Part shown: positions 27,391 through 36,306 of the stretch, piece after piece
How the letters are laid out: the number at the start of each line of letters is the position of its first letter
How positions within the stretch are numbered: the first letter of the stretch is position 1
Virus record (IMG/VR): IMGVR_UViG_3300035162_002243
Span: 1 to 64,000 of that record
DNA length: 64,000 bases
Source of the DNA: a virus
Reading direction: 5' to 3' (one strand)
Notes under the pieces: generated by a model
Databases searched by the model: none
The model's input: only the letters and a program-made list of their open reading frames with translations
What the model was told of the DNA's origin: nothing
Translations under genes and position numbers: made by a program

Positions 27391-28248
27391 GTGTTTAAGT
27401 GGAATTCCTTGAGATATTTCTTCAAGTGTATATTCAGTATGTGCGTAATCGTTAAGCCATTGTTGTCTGTCTGGCATTATTGGATTCTCAATATCGTGCA
27501 TGAAGTCTATGTCGTTAGCAACGTCATACGCTAACGAGCTGGTGCCTACAAACGCTGGAATGCCGTTAATGATACTATGCACACCCGGGTTGCTAGAGTA
27601 GCTTACAGTAGCATGTACGTTGTCAAATCCCATGTCAAAGTCATCGTAACTGTTTGGTAGTTGTACTGGTTGCTGTCTGTAAACATTTTTAAATTCGTTT
27701 TCAATAGTCGGTAACGGGCATCTAGGATGTGGTCGGAATAGTATAGGGCGTTTACTATGTGTTCGAATAGTATCAATAGTGTTCATCAGCCAATGGCTCA
27801 TGCTAGGCATACCTTGCCATTGCAGGCTCTTATCGTGTTGTCCTGTTATAAGAATAAACTCTCCACTAGTACGCCAAGGCTTTAGTTTTAACCCCAGTGA
27901 TAATAAGCGAGTATCATCATTCCTATCAGGCCCAAAAAAAGCATCTCTATTAATCCCATTTAGTCCTACCTTCCATGTTGTACCTCTGTTAATGCCACCA
28001 ACTTCTAACACTATAACAGGCTTATTTAATAATCTGTTTTGTTCCCATACATCCTTGTTCTTTGCCATCCGTCCGTGCCAAAGCACACTCCATATGACAG
28101 CAACATCATAATTGTCATAATGACCAAAAACCTGGTAAGGCTCATTATACACAACACTATGTCCTGCATCAACTAAACTTTTAGCAAATGCTTCAAACAC
28201 AGGCTTACTATTAAGGGCACCGTGATTAGTATATAAACTAAATCTCAT
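27373..28248 (-). CDS. Putative GT-B glycosyltransferase, paralogue 1 (291 aa)
   Basis: First of four related proteins in this window (27373, 29083, 30017, 41618). The shared C-terminal block is VSYSSNPGVHSIINGIPAFVG followed by DVANDIDFMHDIENP and a helix ending EEISQGI (residues about 205-285), a GT-B-like donor-site arrangement reminiscent of capsule enzymes such as KpsS/KpsC and of glycerophosphotransferases. The middle RPILFRPHPRCPLP is also typical. Donor unknown; Kdo is a candidate because kdsA/kdsB are close. Overlaps the next gene by 11 bases. Confidence 0.6.
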   Translation of the reverse strand: MRFSLYTNHGALNSKPVFEAFAKSLVDAGHSVVYNEPYQVFGHYDNYDVAVIWSVLWHGRMAKNKDVWEQNRLLNKPVIVLEVGGINRGTTWKVGLNGINRDAFFGPDRNDDTRLLSLGLKLKPWRTSGEFILITGQHDKSLQWQGMPSMSHWLMNTIDTIRTHSKRPILFRPHPRCPLPTIENEFKNVYRQQPVQLPNSYDDFDMGFDNVHATVSYSSNPGVHSIINGIPAFVGTSSLAYDVANDIDFMHDIENPIMPDRQQWLNDYAHTEYTLEEISQGIPLKHLTSKL

Positions 28249-29086
28249 TCCAATATGTTTCCGTACGTTGAACTGTAATATCTTTCTTTTGTGACTTGCC
28301 TGTATCCTTACGGCCGCCTTTCATATGATCAATCCATTTACCTAACGGTCCGTTAATTAACGGATGACCGCCACCGCCTGACTTAGCTTCACGCAAATAC
28401 ATATCTGCTGAGTAGTCAAGGAAGTTAGGACTAATTGGTTTTAGATTTTCTAAAATCTTTCCAAACACATAACTGTCATGCCATTCTTCTAGTTCAAAAA
28501 TACCATTATTGGCATCTTCATAATAACGTTCAAATTCTTTTAAGAACTGTATACACACAGGATGGTTTAAGTTTAATCCGTAAAACCCGCACTCGGGCCA
28601 TGTCTGTGAGCCTTTCCCCCTACCAACATATGTAATCCACTTGTCGTCTGGCAATAGGTCCGCAAAGTCTTCGTAAGTCCAATTACTGTGTACAAATGTA
28701 TCTGCATCCATCCATACAACCCAGTCGGTTCCATTTTCGCAAGCGTCAAATACTGCATACACTTTGTTAGCAAAACGCACTGCGTCCCACTTAAATTCTT
28801 TGTGCCAATCACGAGGGCGCCGTGCTTTGATATCATCTGGTGGAATGCCATTAGCTTTTGGATCATTGCCCCAACGTGCTTTGAAAGCATTTAGTTTGGG
28901 TAATACTTGCTTTGCATCTAATATTTGAATTTGCTCTGTATTAGGATTATCAGGTGTACAATCTTCTGCATACACAATTAATTTAATCCTATCGTCAACA
29001 CTTTCAGCAAAACTATTAATCATACGTTGTCCGTATTTTTCTAATCCAGGTTGATGAAATGTTGTTAATACTGTTATATTTTTCAT
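28238..29086 (-). CDS. GT-A type glycosyltransferase (282 aa)
   Basis: Glycosyltransferase of the GT-A fold: WVVWMDADTFVH (residues about 120-131) contains the DxD metal motif that binds the nucleotide sugar. FYGLNLNHPVCIQFLKEFERYY and EEWHDSYVFGKIL are acceptor-side blocks typical of phage and LPS transferases. The start at 29086 (MKNITVLTTF) is fixed by the ATGA overlap with the upstream gene; the longer frame to 29149 lies inside it. Sugar and acceptor unknown. Confidence 0.75.
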   Translation of the reverse strand: MKNITVLTTFHQPGLEKYGQRMINSFAESVDDRIKLIVYAEDCTPDNPNTEQIQILDAKQVLPKLNAFKARWGNDPKANGIPPDDIKARRPRDWHKEFKWDAVRFANKVYAVFDACENGTDWVVWMDADTFVHSNWTYEDFADLLPDDKWITYVGRGKGSQTWPECGFYGLNLNHPVCIQFLKEFERYYEDANNGIFELEEWHDSYVFGKILENLKPISPNFLDYSADMYLREAKSGGGGHPLINGPLGKWIDHMKGGRKDTGKSQKKDITVQRTETYWNEI

Positions 29087-30024
29087 TGGTAAGCCCACTC
29101 TCTCATATGTTTCCAGCACTCTCCTGAGCGCACTTCGTCTAATCTCCAATGCATCATTGACAGTCTACGCAACCACGCTTCTCTATCAAATTCGTAAATG
29201 GGGTCATCTATTCTAGTTAGGTCAGTGTTTGCAACCTCAGATGCTTGACTTCTATTAGGATCCAATACAAAGATCGGAACACCTTCAATTGCCGCAACTA
29301 CTGCCGGACTGCTGTTGTAACTTACAACACAATATGCATCGTGTAAATCTTTTAATAACGAACTTGTAGGCGATGACACGTCTACTTTATGTCCGATTGC
29401 TTTTAATTGTTGTACATGCTTTATAGCTTTTTTATCACCTGGATGAAATCTTACAACTATTTTTCTGTCACTTGTTTTTCTTATTTTAATGATTAATAAG
29501 TGCAACCAATTAATAAGTGCAACTCCGTCCATACTCCATCCACCGTCTCGTTGACAAGTAATTAAAATATAGTCACCATATTTTTTCCAAGGTTTTATCG
29601 CAAGTCCTAAATTATCTCTTAACTCTGCCCAGCGTCGAGGATAAATTTTACTATCACAATATTCGCCAGTAGTTGGAAAGATACCGTCATAACTATATCT
29701 CAAATATGTTTTTGTATTGCCTTTATCGTAAGCAAGAAATAAATTACTATCAGCAATAATAGTACGTCTGCCAATTTCTTGCTGTCCTTGTAGCACCGCT
29801 CTTCTTAAATTTAAGTGCGGTACATGTTTACTTTCTGGATGCACAAAGCCTTGCAATATAGCAACGTCTGAAGGCTGATAAGTAGTTGAATTAATAACTT
29901 GTCCCTTATCTCCTTGCGCATGTACTCCTTCAATAAAGTATTCTAATAGCTTGGGCTTCTCTGGATTTTTATTACCAGGTGGAATAGCCGCCATATACGC
30001 ATTAACTTTAAACGGATTAGTCAT
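29083..30024 (-). CDS. Putative GT-B glycosyltransferase, paralogue 2 (313 aa)
   Basis: Second member of the four-paralogue family: VVSYNSSPAVVAAIEGVPIFVLDPN (about 225-249), then ASEVANTDLTRIDDP and a terminal ALDEVRSGECWKHM-like helix. RKIVVRFHPGDKKAIK (about 185-200) corresponds to the FRPHP block of paralogue 1. Donor binding in a cleft between two Rossmann domains is likely. Flanked by a GT-A enzyme and paralogue 3 with 4- and 8-base overlaps. Confidence 0.6.
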   Translation of the reverse strand: MTNPFKVNAYMAAIPPGNKNPEKPKLLEYFIEGVHAQGDKGQVINSTTYQPSDVAILQGFVHPESKHVPHLNLRRAVLQGQQEIGRRTIIADSNLFLAYDKGNTKTYLRYSYDGIFPTTGEYCDSKIYPRRWAELRDNLGLAIKPWKKYGDYILITCQRDGGWSMDGVALINWLHLLIIKIRKTSDRKIVVRFHPGDKKAIKHVQQLKAIGHKVDVSSPTSSLLKDLHDAYCVVSYNSSPAVVAAIEGVPIFVLDPNRSQASEVANTDLTRIDDPIYEFDREAWLRRLSMMHWRLDEVRSGECWKHMREWAYQ

Positions 30025-30886
30025 GCAATTTCATCCTCTCGATCATATTATATGCTGTACCGTTAGACATCTCTTCTAAGTTGTATTGACAGTATGCAAG
30101 ATAGTGTAATACATTTCTAAACTCTGCAGATGTTGGATACTTAGGGGTTTCAATATCAGCTAAGTCTCTGTTTGCTACTGAGTCAACACAACTAGGAGCC
30201 ATTGTAAATGCAGGAATACCGTAATGTATTGCTTCTAGTGCGGCCATACTTTGATATGTAACTACAGAGTGAATTCTTTCTCTATAACACTGTGCGGCAA
30301 CACTATTATCTTTAATTCTAGCAGGCCGTAATCCCTTTTCACGTATGATAATTGGTCTGTCAGTATGTTTCTTAAGCGTAGCAATAGTTTCTTTAAGCCA
30401 CGTATCTTTTTCAATTTTGTAAAACTGACACGGTTTTTCGCTCGGTGTAACTATTAAAATTGCACCGTCTTGATATGCAGGATCTTTGCGTCCATGATAC
30501 AGCATGTATGGTGCAAAATCACAAAGTGCATTATATCTGTCCGAAGGCATGTCGGGTTTAATTTTTGTATGTTGAATATTATTTTTAACAATTCTATAAA
30601 AATGTTTCTTCTTCATTAAATTGCCCATGTATCCATTATCAATATAATAGAAAGGTCTACCAGTTTCCCAACATTTCCAAATCTCTTTACGCTTGGTCAT
30701 GCTTCTGAACGATACCGGAATATTATTGTCCCAAGGAGACTCTGAAATTTTACTACTGATTTCTTTTCTGTCAATGGTAATAGCCCCAGTACCTGCTTTC
30801 CAATGCTTCATAATCTCATCATCGTCGTTTAGCATTAACATCTTAGGTGGTACTGTGTCGTCTGGTTTCTTTACATACCTATTCAT
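30017..30886 (-). CDS. Putative GT-B glycosyltransferase, paralogue 3 (289 aa)
   Basis: Third paralogue: VVTYQSMAALEAIHYGIPAFTMAPS (about 204-228), SVANRDLADIETPKYP, and LEEMSNGTAYNMI at the end. N-terminal half has the motif FYYIDNGYMGN (about 78-88), also present in paralogue 4 (FFHLDNGYIGNHL), so these two are closest. RPIIIREKGLRPARIKDN corresponds to the FRPHP block. Function as in paralogue 1; likely part of surface-glycan assembly. Confidence 0.6.
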   Translation of the reverse strand: MNRYVKKPDDTVPPKMLMLNDDDEIMKHWKAGTGAITIDRKEISSKISESPWDNNIPVSFRSMTKRKEIWKCWETGRPFYYIDNGYMGNLMKKKHFYRIVKNNIQHTKIKPDMPSDRYNALCDFAPYMLYHGRKDPAYQDGAILIVTPSEKPCQFYKIEKDTWLKETIATLKKHTDRPIIIREKGLRPARIKDNSVAAQCYRERIHSVVTYQSMAALEAIHYGIPAFTMAPSCVDSVANRDLADIETPKYPTSAEFRNVLHYLAYCQYNLEEMSNGTAYNMIERMKLHD

Positions 30887-31562
30887 TCATCATATCCTGT
30901 AGTTCCTGTTTCCATTCTTTGTTATATTCACAGTCCCTGTAGTTTTCAAACCAAGGGCCGCCTTCTGTGTAGTGTAATAGTTTTGGTGTACCATCCTTTG
31001 GCTCTTCGTAGTGTCCTACTAACCAATTCCATTCAGGTGATATCTCACCAATTAAGTCATCACTTTCTAGCCAACTAAATCTGTGAAAGTATGCTCCGTT
31101 AAGTTCTTTCTCATTTACTAAGTCAATGTTAAGTCTTTTGTTAGCAGGATGGCCGCAGTTAATAAGCATCATACTAGACCAATTTTTACGTGGATAAACT
31201 GTTTGTCGTTGTCCATCCATCTTCGTAGCTTCTTTAGGTGCGTAGTCGTGTTGTACACACATAACCGCTTTTGTATCATCTGCTTGTGCAAACAACTCTG
31301 TAATATCTGTTCTAAGCAACATGTCGCAATCCATAAATACTGCCCAGCCACTAAAGTTAGCAAGTTCAGGAACTAAAAAACGAGTAAATGTAAATTCAGT
31401 ACTAGCAAGTTTGTCCGGCGATCTTGAATACCAGCCTTGGCGTTTAAGATCATTTTGCTTCAGCGGTTTGACTTCAGCGGTTGGACTGTGCCTAAGTATA
31501 CTATGTTTGCACACTTGGTATGCCATATCTTCTCTTGTGTCGTAACCTACAAATACTTTCAT
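30879..31562 (-). CDS. GT8-like glycosyltransferase (227 aa)
   Basis: Starts MKVFVGYDTREDMAYQVCKHSI, typical of GT8-like phage and LPS transferases. Metal-binding DxD in GWAVFMDCDMLLRTD (residues about 72-86); RKNWSSMMLINC and LLHYTEGGPWFENYRDC near the C-terminus complete the donor and acceptor site. 227 aa is the usual size of these short enzymes. Four-base overlap with the nucleotidyltransferase fusion gene. Confidence 0.8.
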   Translation of the reverse strand: MKVFVGYDTREDMAYQVCKHSILRHSPTAEVKPLKQNDLKRQGWYSRSPDKLASTEFTFTRFLVPELANFSGWAVFMDCDMLLRTDITELFAQADDTKAVMCVQHDYAPKEATKMDGQRQTVYPRKNWSSMMLINCGHPANKRLNIDLVNEKELNGAYFHRFSWLESDDLIGEISPEWNWLVGHYEEPKDGTPKLLHYTEGGPWFENYRDCEYNKEWKQELQDMMNE

Positions 31563-32323
31563 GTGTTTCTTCTTTCTATATCTTCTTCAATGCACTCACT
31601 GCCCCATTGTATTTCAAGGATGTGTGCGTTTTCTGTACCAGTGTTAGATGCTAAGTGCCAAACTTCTTTGCCTATTTCATAAGGCATACCGTGTTGCTTT
31701 AACTGTAAATCACCTGTCTGGCCGTTCCATTCAGTCTTCATATCGACTACGCCTTCAAGCACTATCCATTGCTCTGAACGTTTAAAATGTTTTTGATCAC
31801 TAAGTGATTTGCCTGGATATATTACAAGTTCTTTTACTTTGTACCCTTGCGCAGGCTTGTGATCTAGCACACGCCAGTAACCCCAATCACGCTCAGTCTT
31901 TTGTGTTTTCCATTCGTCTAGTATCCAGCTTGAACTGTTAGCTTTGTTTTCTCCACCGACACCAAATACAAACTCTACACCTTCAACTGCCATCTCGGGA
32001 ATGTTCTCAGAGGTTCGATCGCCGCCATTGGCAAATATTATTTTATCGTTGGGATAGTGTGCTTTAACTTGTTTTATAAAATTTATAGCAGAATCATCAT
32101 CGTCCATAAATGTAAAAACTTCGTCTACCATTTGTAAGTTGTTTACAATGCATAGGCGTTCATTCCAAGGCATAAATGCCCTGCCCTTCTTACGCTCAAG
32201 CCATTCGTCTGAATTTAGGCCAACGATTAATCGATCGCCTAATTTCTTTGCTTCTTTAAAATATTTAACATGGCCGCTATGTAGTGGGTCAAATCCACCT
32301 GTGACTAATACTACTTTGTTCAT
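31559..32323 (-). CDS. Nucleotidyltransferase fused to a sugar-isomerase-type cupin (254 aa)
   Basis: Residues 1-130 are a cytidylyl/adenylyltransferase: GGFDPLHSGHVKYFKEAKKLG (9-29, with the HxGH-type active site) and NGGDRTSENIPE, like the C-terminal domain of HldE (RfaE), which activates heptose-1-phosphate. Residues about 145-254 are a cupin like the C-terminus of mannose-1-phosphate guanylyltransferases (WGYWRVLDHKPAQGYKVKELVIYPGKSLS...QWIVLEGVV). The fusion could convert and activate one sugar in a single protein. Its start is five bases after a late-type CATAAATA element, suggesting a leaderless late mRNA. It heads the operon down to 27373. Confidence 0.85.
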   Translation of the reverse strand: MNKVVLVTGGFDPLHSGHVKYFKEAKKLGDRLIVGLNSDEWLERKKGRAFMPWNERLCIVNNLQMVDEVFTFMDDDDSAINFIKQVKAHYPNDKIIFANGGDRTSENIPEMAVEGVEFVFGVGGENKANSSSWILDEWKTQKTERDWGYWRVLDHKPAQGYKVKELVIYPGKSLSDQKHFKRSEQWIVLEGVVDMKTEWNGQTGDLQLKQHGMPYEIGKEVWHLASNTGTENAHILEIQWGSECIEEDIERRNT

Positions 32324-32328
32324 ATAGA

Positions 32329-32336
32329 TATTTATG
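32329..32336 (-). promoter_or_regulatory. Late-type promoter CATAAATA, five bases before the start codon
   Basis: CATAAATA on the minus strand, then TCTAT and ATG. In T4 the late element occupies -13 to -6, which would put +1 on the A of the start codon. Confidence 0.7.
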
Positions 32337-32371
32337 TATGCATTTAATTAAGACTTTGTAAAATGGTAAAT

Positions 32372-33019
32372 TTAAAATTGATATTTGTAAGTATTAATAT
32401 CTTTTTTATACATTTTGTATACTGTATCAATGAGTTCAGACGTGTAATATTCTTGATATTGTATTCTACTTTTTGTTTTATTTTTAACTGGCAAAGGTGT
32501 ATAACAGTTTAATTTCTCTTGTATCTTTACAAAATCTTCGTTAATGTTTTCTAACTTCATTACATAATCACAGCTACTAGCCCACTCACTTTGCATCATA
32601 TGTAAGTATCTATGATTGTGTGCATTTTCAATAAAATGTTTAATGCCAGTATCTTGTAAATGTTTCAAACGCATCTGCTGAAACTTTAGGTTATATTTTT
32701 CTTTTGTAGGATGTTTCCATTTAGTATCTGTTTCACATCTATATATGTTTTGCTTACACAGTCTTATTTCAAATGTATACCAACTAACTACATAGTCCCA
32801 AGGGTTTCTTACTACACAAAACTTCCATCCAAGATCTTGCATTTGCATGGGACCTAAACTATGATTGCCCTCAAGTACTTCTTGTACAGTAGCATGTTGA
32901 TTTCTTTTTGTTACTTTTGTTGTTGCAGTTTGTTTAAGCCAAGACGTAATACTATTGCCGGCTGTTTTAGGAATGTGGATGTATGTACAGTTAATAGGGT
33001 GTGTTACTCTTACAGCCAT
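32372..33019 (-). CDS. Sulfotransferase 1 (215 aa)
   Basis: PAPS-dependent sulfotransferase fold: TYIHIPKTAGNSITSWL (residues about 12-28) is the 5'-phosphosulfate loop, and CVVRNPWDYVVSWYTF (about 69-84) is the 3'-phosphate-binding block. Transfers sulfate to a hydroxyl, probably of a glycan. Its start lies in the overlap with the methyltransferase end (ATGGCTGTAA). A second member of the family is at 36282-36974. Confidence 0.8.
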   Translation of the reverse strand: MAVRVTHPINCTYIHIPKTAGNSITSWLKQTATTKVTKRNQHATVQEVLEGNHSLGPMQMQDLGWKFCVVRNPWDYVVSWYTFEIRLCKQNIYRCETDTKWKHPTKEKYNLKFQQMRLKHLQDTGIKHFIENAHNHRYLHMMQSEWASSCDYVMKLENINEDFVKIQEKLNCYTPLPVKNKTKSRIQYQEYYTSELIDTVYKMYKKDINTYKYQF

Positions 33020-33687
33020 GTCTGCGTCTTTTCAAAGAAGTACGTGTAGCTGTTAAAGCCTTTAATTGGCTTACCAAATGCTTTCATTATTTCTGTTTGC
33101 ATTCCGCCTATAACTGATTTTTGAAACTTAAGATTTGTTTTTAAAAATATCTGTCCACCGGGGTTAAGATAATCAAACATATTATCTTTCCAGTAGTGCC
33201 AGTCTGCTTCTTTATATTCTCGTGTACGTATGTCGTTAAACTGTGTACGTAGTAATGTTATAACATCGTATGTGTCAGGTAACTTAACATATTCACTAGG
33301 CATAAGTTGTAGTTCAAACAAGTTTAAATTATAGTGCTGATGTATTTTATATACAGGATCGTCTAAACGTTTTTGTACTTCTGTTCCTGTTGCAGTGTGG
33401 CCTAGTGTATTACATAGTTTTACAAACTGTCCTGAACCTGTACCAATGTCTAATATTTTACATTTACTTCTATTCTTTAAATTTAAGTAGTTTATAAAAG
33501 CAACCTTTTCTGCTGTCTTTCGATCTTTAGGTGGAAAATAACCTTCCATAGCATATACTGTATCGCTATGTTCTTTGCTCCATTGTTCAGTAAAGTCGTT
33601 GAATAAGATATCCCTCGCCCATTCAAGCTCTCCGCCTGTGGGATTTTGTAAGTGTCTGTCGCTTCTATATTCTGGTAAATTTATCAT
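33010..33687 (-). CDS. SAM-dependent methyltransferase (225 aa)
   Basis: Class I methyltransferase: KCKILDIGTGSGQFVKLC (residues about 76-93) is the SAM-binding motif I, followed by TGTEVQKR (acidic end of the second strand) and YDVITLLRTQF (motif IV-type). C-terminal LNPGGQIFLKTNL completes the fold. Substrate unknown; its neighbours are glycan genes. Ends overlapping the sulfotransferase start and begins with an ATGA overlap. Confidence 0.8.
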   Translation of the reverse strand: MINLPEYRSDRHLQNPTGGELEWARDILFNDFTEQWSKEHSDTVYAMEGYFPPKDRKTAEKVAFINYLNLKNRSKCKILDIGTGSGQFVKLCNTLGHTATGTEVQKRLDDPVYKIHQHYNLNLFELQLMPSEYVKLPDTYDVITLLRTQFNDIRTREYKEADWHYWKDNMFDYLNPGGQIFLKTNLKFQKSVIGGMQTEIMKAFGKPIKGFNSYTYFFEKTQTWL

Positions 33688-34343
33688 TTGCTTGTTGTTG
33701 ATTTAATCCCTTGTACTTTTGTAAAATATGGTTTGTATGCACGTAACCACGGACATAGTTGTTTACACATAATAGCATCATTTGGCCACCAGCCTATAGT
33801 ATCTTGAAGATCTATTATTTTCTTTGCGGCTTCGGGCTTAATAATATATGCACTATGCCCCGGTAATCCTTGTGGTATAATTTGGTCAGCTACCCACGGA
33901 ACTTCTTGTTCACCTGAATCGTCTAACTTATTATAAAGTTTCCAATTAAACGTAGCATGATCAGGATTGTTAATACTAATAGCACCACCTTCAAATTCAA
34001 ATGGCTTAAACTGTCTTGTAAAAATAGCATCATGCTCTAGTATCATAATAGTTCTATTTGTGTCAGCACATAACTTCCACAAAGCATAATGGCTTCCTGC
34101 GGCCGCAATACGCTTTGTCATGTCGTATGTTTTATACGCTTTCAATCTCATGCCTGTTGTTGGACAAGTTGCCTTTTTAGTGTGCGGCCATTTCCAATCT
34201 ACATCCCACATTGTGTCAGGAGTAATTGCATCAAACTTTTCAATGTCTAACCAAGACTGTGTATCAATGACCGACTGTATACAGTTATTAGCGTGTAGCT
34301 GACTGTCTTCATGCCCCGGGATGGATATTACGAATGCTTTCAT
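33684..34343 (-). CDS. GT25-family-like glycosyltransferase 1 (219 aa)
   Basis: GT25 (LPS biosynthesis) type: AGSHYALWKLC (residues about 83-93), ILEHDAIFTRQF (about 101-112, ExD metal site) and GHSAYIIKPEAAKKII (about 160-175), all in family order; N-terminus MKAFVISIPGHEDS matches the donor strand. Usually adds galactose or glucose to LPS. The related gene at 39526-40101 has the same plan. Confidence 0.75.
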   Translation of the reverse strand: MKAFVISIPGHEDSQLHANNCIQSVIDTQSWLDIEKFDAITPDTMWDVDWKWPHTKKATCPTTGMRLKAYKTYDMTKRIAAAGSHYALWKLCADTNRTIMILEHDAIFTRQFKPFEFEGGAISINNPDHATFNWKLYNKLDDSGEQEVPWVADQIIPQGLPGHSAYIIKPEAAKKIIDLQDTIGWWPNDAIMCKQLCPWLRAYKPYFTKVQGIKSTTSK

Positions 34344-34915
34344 TTTGTTAATACATATACTCTACAAGGCACTTTGCCTTTTAATCCAGTTGACTCAAAT
34401 GTTGATTCTAACTGTAAGCCTGTATTATTAAACAGTTGGCGCAACTCGTCATCATAAATTTCTACAGGATCCCATGGTCTTGCGTTATTGTCATCTGGTC
34501 CATACCCGTGTTCTAGATATAGTTTTCCAGTCGGCGACATCTGATCTGCCCATACCTTAATAGTGCTAATAGGATCAAAACAATGATCAAACGCATTTGA
34601 ATAAACAACATCAAAGTAACCTACCCAATCTTCACGCACATTATTAAAATCGTGTTGTACAGTCATAGGAAATTTAGATGCTGTATGAGAAACTTCTGTA
34701 CCTATAATTTCTGCGTCAGGAAAACTTTCTTTAAAATAGAATTGCTCTGCCGCATTGCGAGTGCCATGACAAAGTATCTTTCCTGCTACTGTTTTATCTT
34801 CACAAATTTTTCTAATAGTTTTCTTCTCAACATAAATGTTTTTAAGTTTTTTTACATTGGCTTCAATTTGGTTATCTAGATACTCTTCGTAATTTTTATA
34901 TTCATATATTTTCAT
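34340..34915 (-). CDS. Methyltransferase-like protein (191 aa)
   Basis: Methyltransferase-like alpha-beta fold with a weak motif I (GKILCHGTRNAAEQF), an acidic strand AEIIGTEVS (residues about 69-77) and FDVVYSNAFDHCFDP (about 97-111), then a LSPTGKLYLEHG-like strand. The canonical glycine-rich loop is absent, so SAM binding is uncertain; cyanophage and LPS clusters contain similar proteins. Ribosome-binding site AGTAGGAGTTATT. Confidence 0.65.
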   Translation of the reverse strand: MKIYEYKNYEEYLDNQIEANVKKLKNIYVEKKTIRKICEDKTVAGKILCHGTRNAAEQFYFKESFPDAEIIGTEVSHTASKFPMTVQHDFNNVREDWVGYFDVVYSNAFDHCFDPISTIKVWADQMSPTGKLYLEHGYGPDDNNARPWDPVEIYDDELRQLFNNTGLQLESTFESTGLKGKVPCRVYVLTK

Positions 34916-34933
34916 AATAACTCCTACTTCTAT

Positions 34934-35620
34934 TTAATTAATTCTTTTTGCAAAGCCGTGCATACTGGTATGTATGTCGTTAGTCCATTCACTCATTACT
35001 TGATACCATCCCCATTCATTAGGATATAATTTTGATTCATTAACAAATTGACGTACTAATGCTGTATTAAAATGCTTACGGTGGTGTATTAAAACATCAC
35101 TAGGTAAAAACCCATACCAATCGTCATGTGGGTTAGTTTTGTCAACTTCCTCAACTAATCCTGAACCAAACTTTGGACCACGCTTTGGTCTAGTCATAAA
35201 CCCAACTGGGCCTTTCTCGTGTGCTTTGCGTAACCAATTTTGTAGATCAACTTGTCTGTCTATTTGTGTGTTCCAGTCAACACGAATAATTAGATCATGA
35301 TGAGCAGGTATTTTATTAACTAAGTCGGCGTGTGCAATTATTGGAACTATTCCAAAATATAGTTCGTCAGTTAATTCTCGTGAATTAACATATTTCTCAA
35401 ACTTAGCATGCTTCGACGGCGGCTGTGATTCCATTGGATGATAGTGCCACGTTGGATAGTGCATTGTAGAAAGTCTATCGTGATATTCTACTGGTACTAA
35501 GTGTGTTTTATTACTAAAGGTATGAAAGTAAAAATTACAACCCGGCAAGTATCGTTTTAGTTGTTCTACAATATTATTACCTTTGTCGTTTACTCCACTA
35601 ACACATATTGCTATATTCAT
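34934..35620 (-). CDS. Putative glycosyltransferase-like protein (228 aa)
   Basis: Begins MNIAICVSGVNDKGNNIVEQLKRYLPGCNFYFHTFSN, a start typical of proteins encoded in surface-polysaccharide clusters of phages; then HHDLIIRVDWNTQID (residues about 109-123), a DxN-type acidic site that could take the place of DxD. Ends with a C-terminal helix. I cannot assign a reaction. The start at 35620 is set by the ATGA overlap. Confidence 0.55.
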   Translation of the reverse strand: MNIAICVSGVNDKGNNIVEQLKRYLPGCNFYFHTFSNKTHLVPVEYHDRLSTMHYPTWHYHPMESQPPSKHAKFEKYVNSRELTDELYFGIVPIIAHADLVNKIPAHHDLIIRVDWNTQIDRQVDLQNWLRKAHEKGPVGFMTRPKRGPKFGSGLVEEVDKTNPHDDWYGFLPSDVLIHHRKHFNTALVRQFVNESKLYPNEWGWYQVMSEWTNDIHTSMHGFAKRIN

Positions 35621-36306
35621 GAGAAAAACCAACGTCTTAGATTAGTTGCTATAAGTGCATGACTTTTTGGACCCGGGTGTGGGTTTGGTACATCTAATGC
35701 ATCGTCGATGTGGAAGTGATCACTCCAATTGAAACGTTTTAAATTTAAGTCTCTTACATTAAATTTTTTAAAGTAATTGAAATCTTCATGATAATGTTCA
35801 CAGTATACATGAAAACTTTGTATGCCTTTACTTTTAAGGAATGCATGTACAAAATTCATTCTAATCATTTGATTTAATGTTGCATTCCAGTCTTCATGAA
35901 AGGTTTCGTAATATGTTGTCACATCTTTCTTGAAAGTGTCTTCTTTATCCCACCAAAAATCTTTTGGCATTCCAGCATTTAAAAATCCAGGTAACATATG
36001 TAATTTTTCTTCGCCGCCGTCTTTGTAAATAGTTTCTCTATTATTATGTGACCACATGATCACTACTACTGTATTTTTATCATACTTAGAATAATCAACT
36101 ATTGCTTTAGTGATCATTAAGTTGCCTGCTCCTGGCCTTGATGCATTATCAACTTTCATGTCTGTTAGTCCACCCAATATGATAGGCCAGGCCTGTTGAC
36201 TAGCTGTTGGTCCGTTTGAACCATCTTCAGCTATACAATCTGACAGTCCGTGTCCGTATGTGTGGCTACATCCAAACGTAACTAATTTGTAACTGTTCCA
36301 GCCCAT
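35617..36306 (-). CDS. SGNH-like hydrolase 2 (229 aa)
   Basis: LVTFGCSHTYGHGL (residues about 8-21) is the Ser block in the GCSHT form; ASRPGAGNLMITKAIVDY (about 55) the Gly/Asn block; PNPHPGPKSHALIATNL the terminal D/N-x-x-H block. Likely an acyl- or acetyl-esterase/transferase-type SGNH protein acting on glycans. It overlaps the upstream sulfotransferase by 25 bases with AAGGA as ribosome-binding site. The sequence is distinct from the SGNH protein at 9926. Confidence 0.65.
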   Translation of the reverse strand: MGWNSYKLVTFGCSHTYGHGLSDCIAEDGSNGPTASQQAWPIILGGLTDMKVDNASRPGAGNLMITKAIVDYSKYDKNTVVVIMWSHNNRETIYKDGGEEKLHMLPGFLNAGMPKDFWWDKEDTFKKDVTTYYETFHEDWNATLNQMIRMNFVHAFLKSKGIQSFHVYCEHYHEDFNYFKKFNVRDLNLKRFNWSDHFHIDDALDVPNPHPGPKSHALIATNLRRWFFS

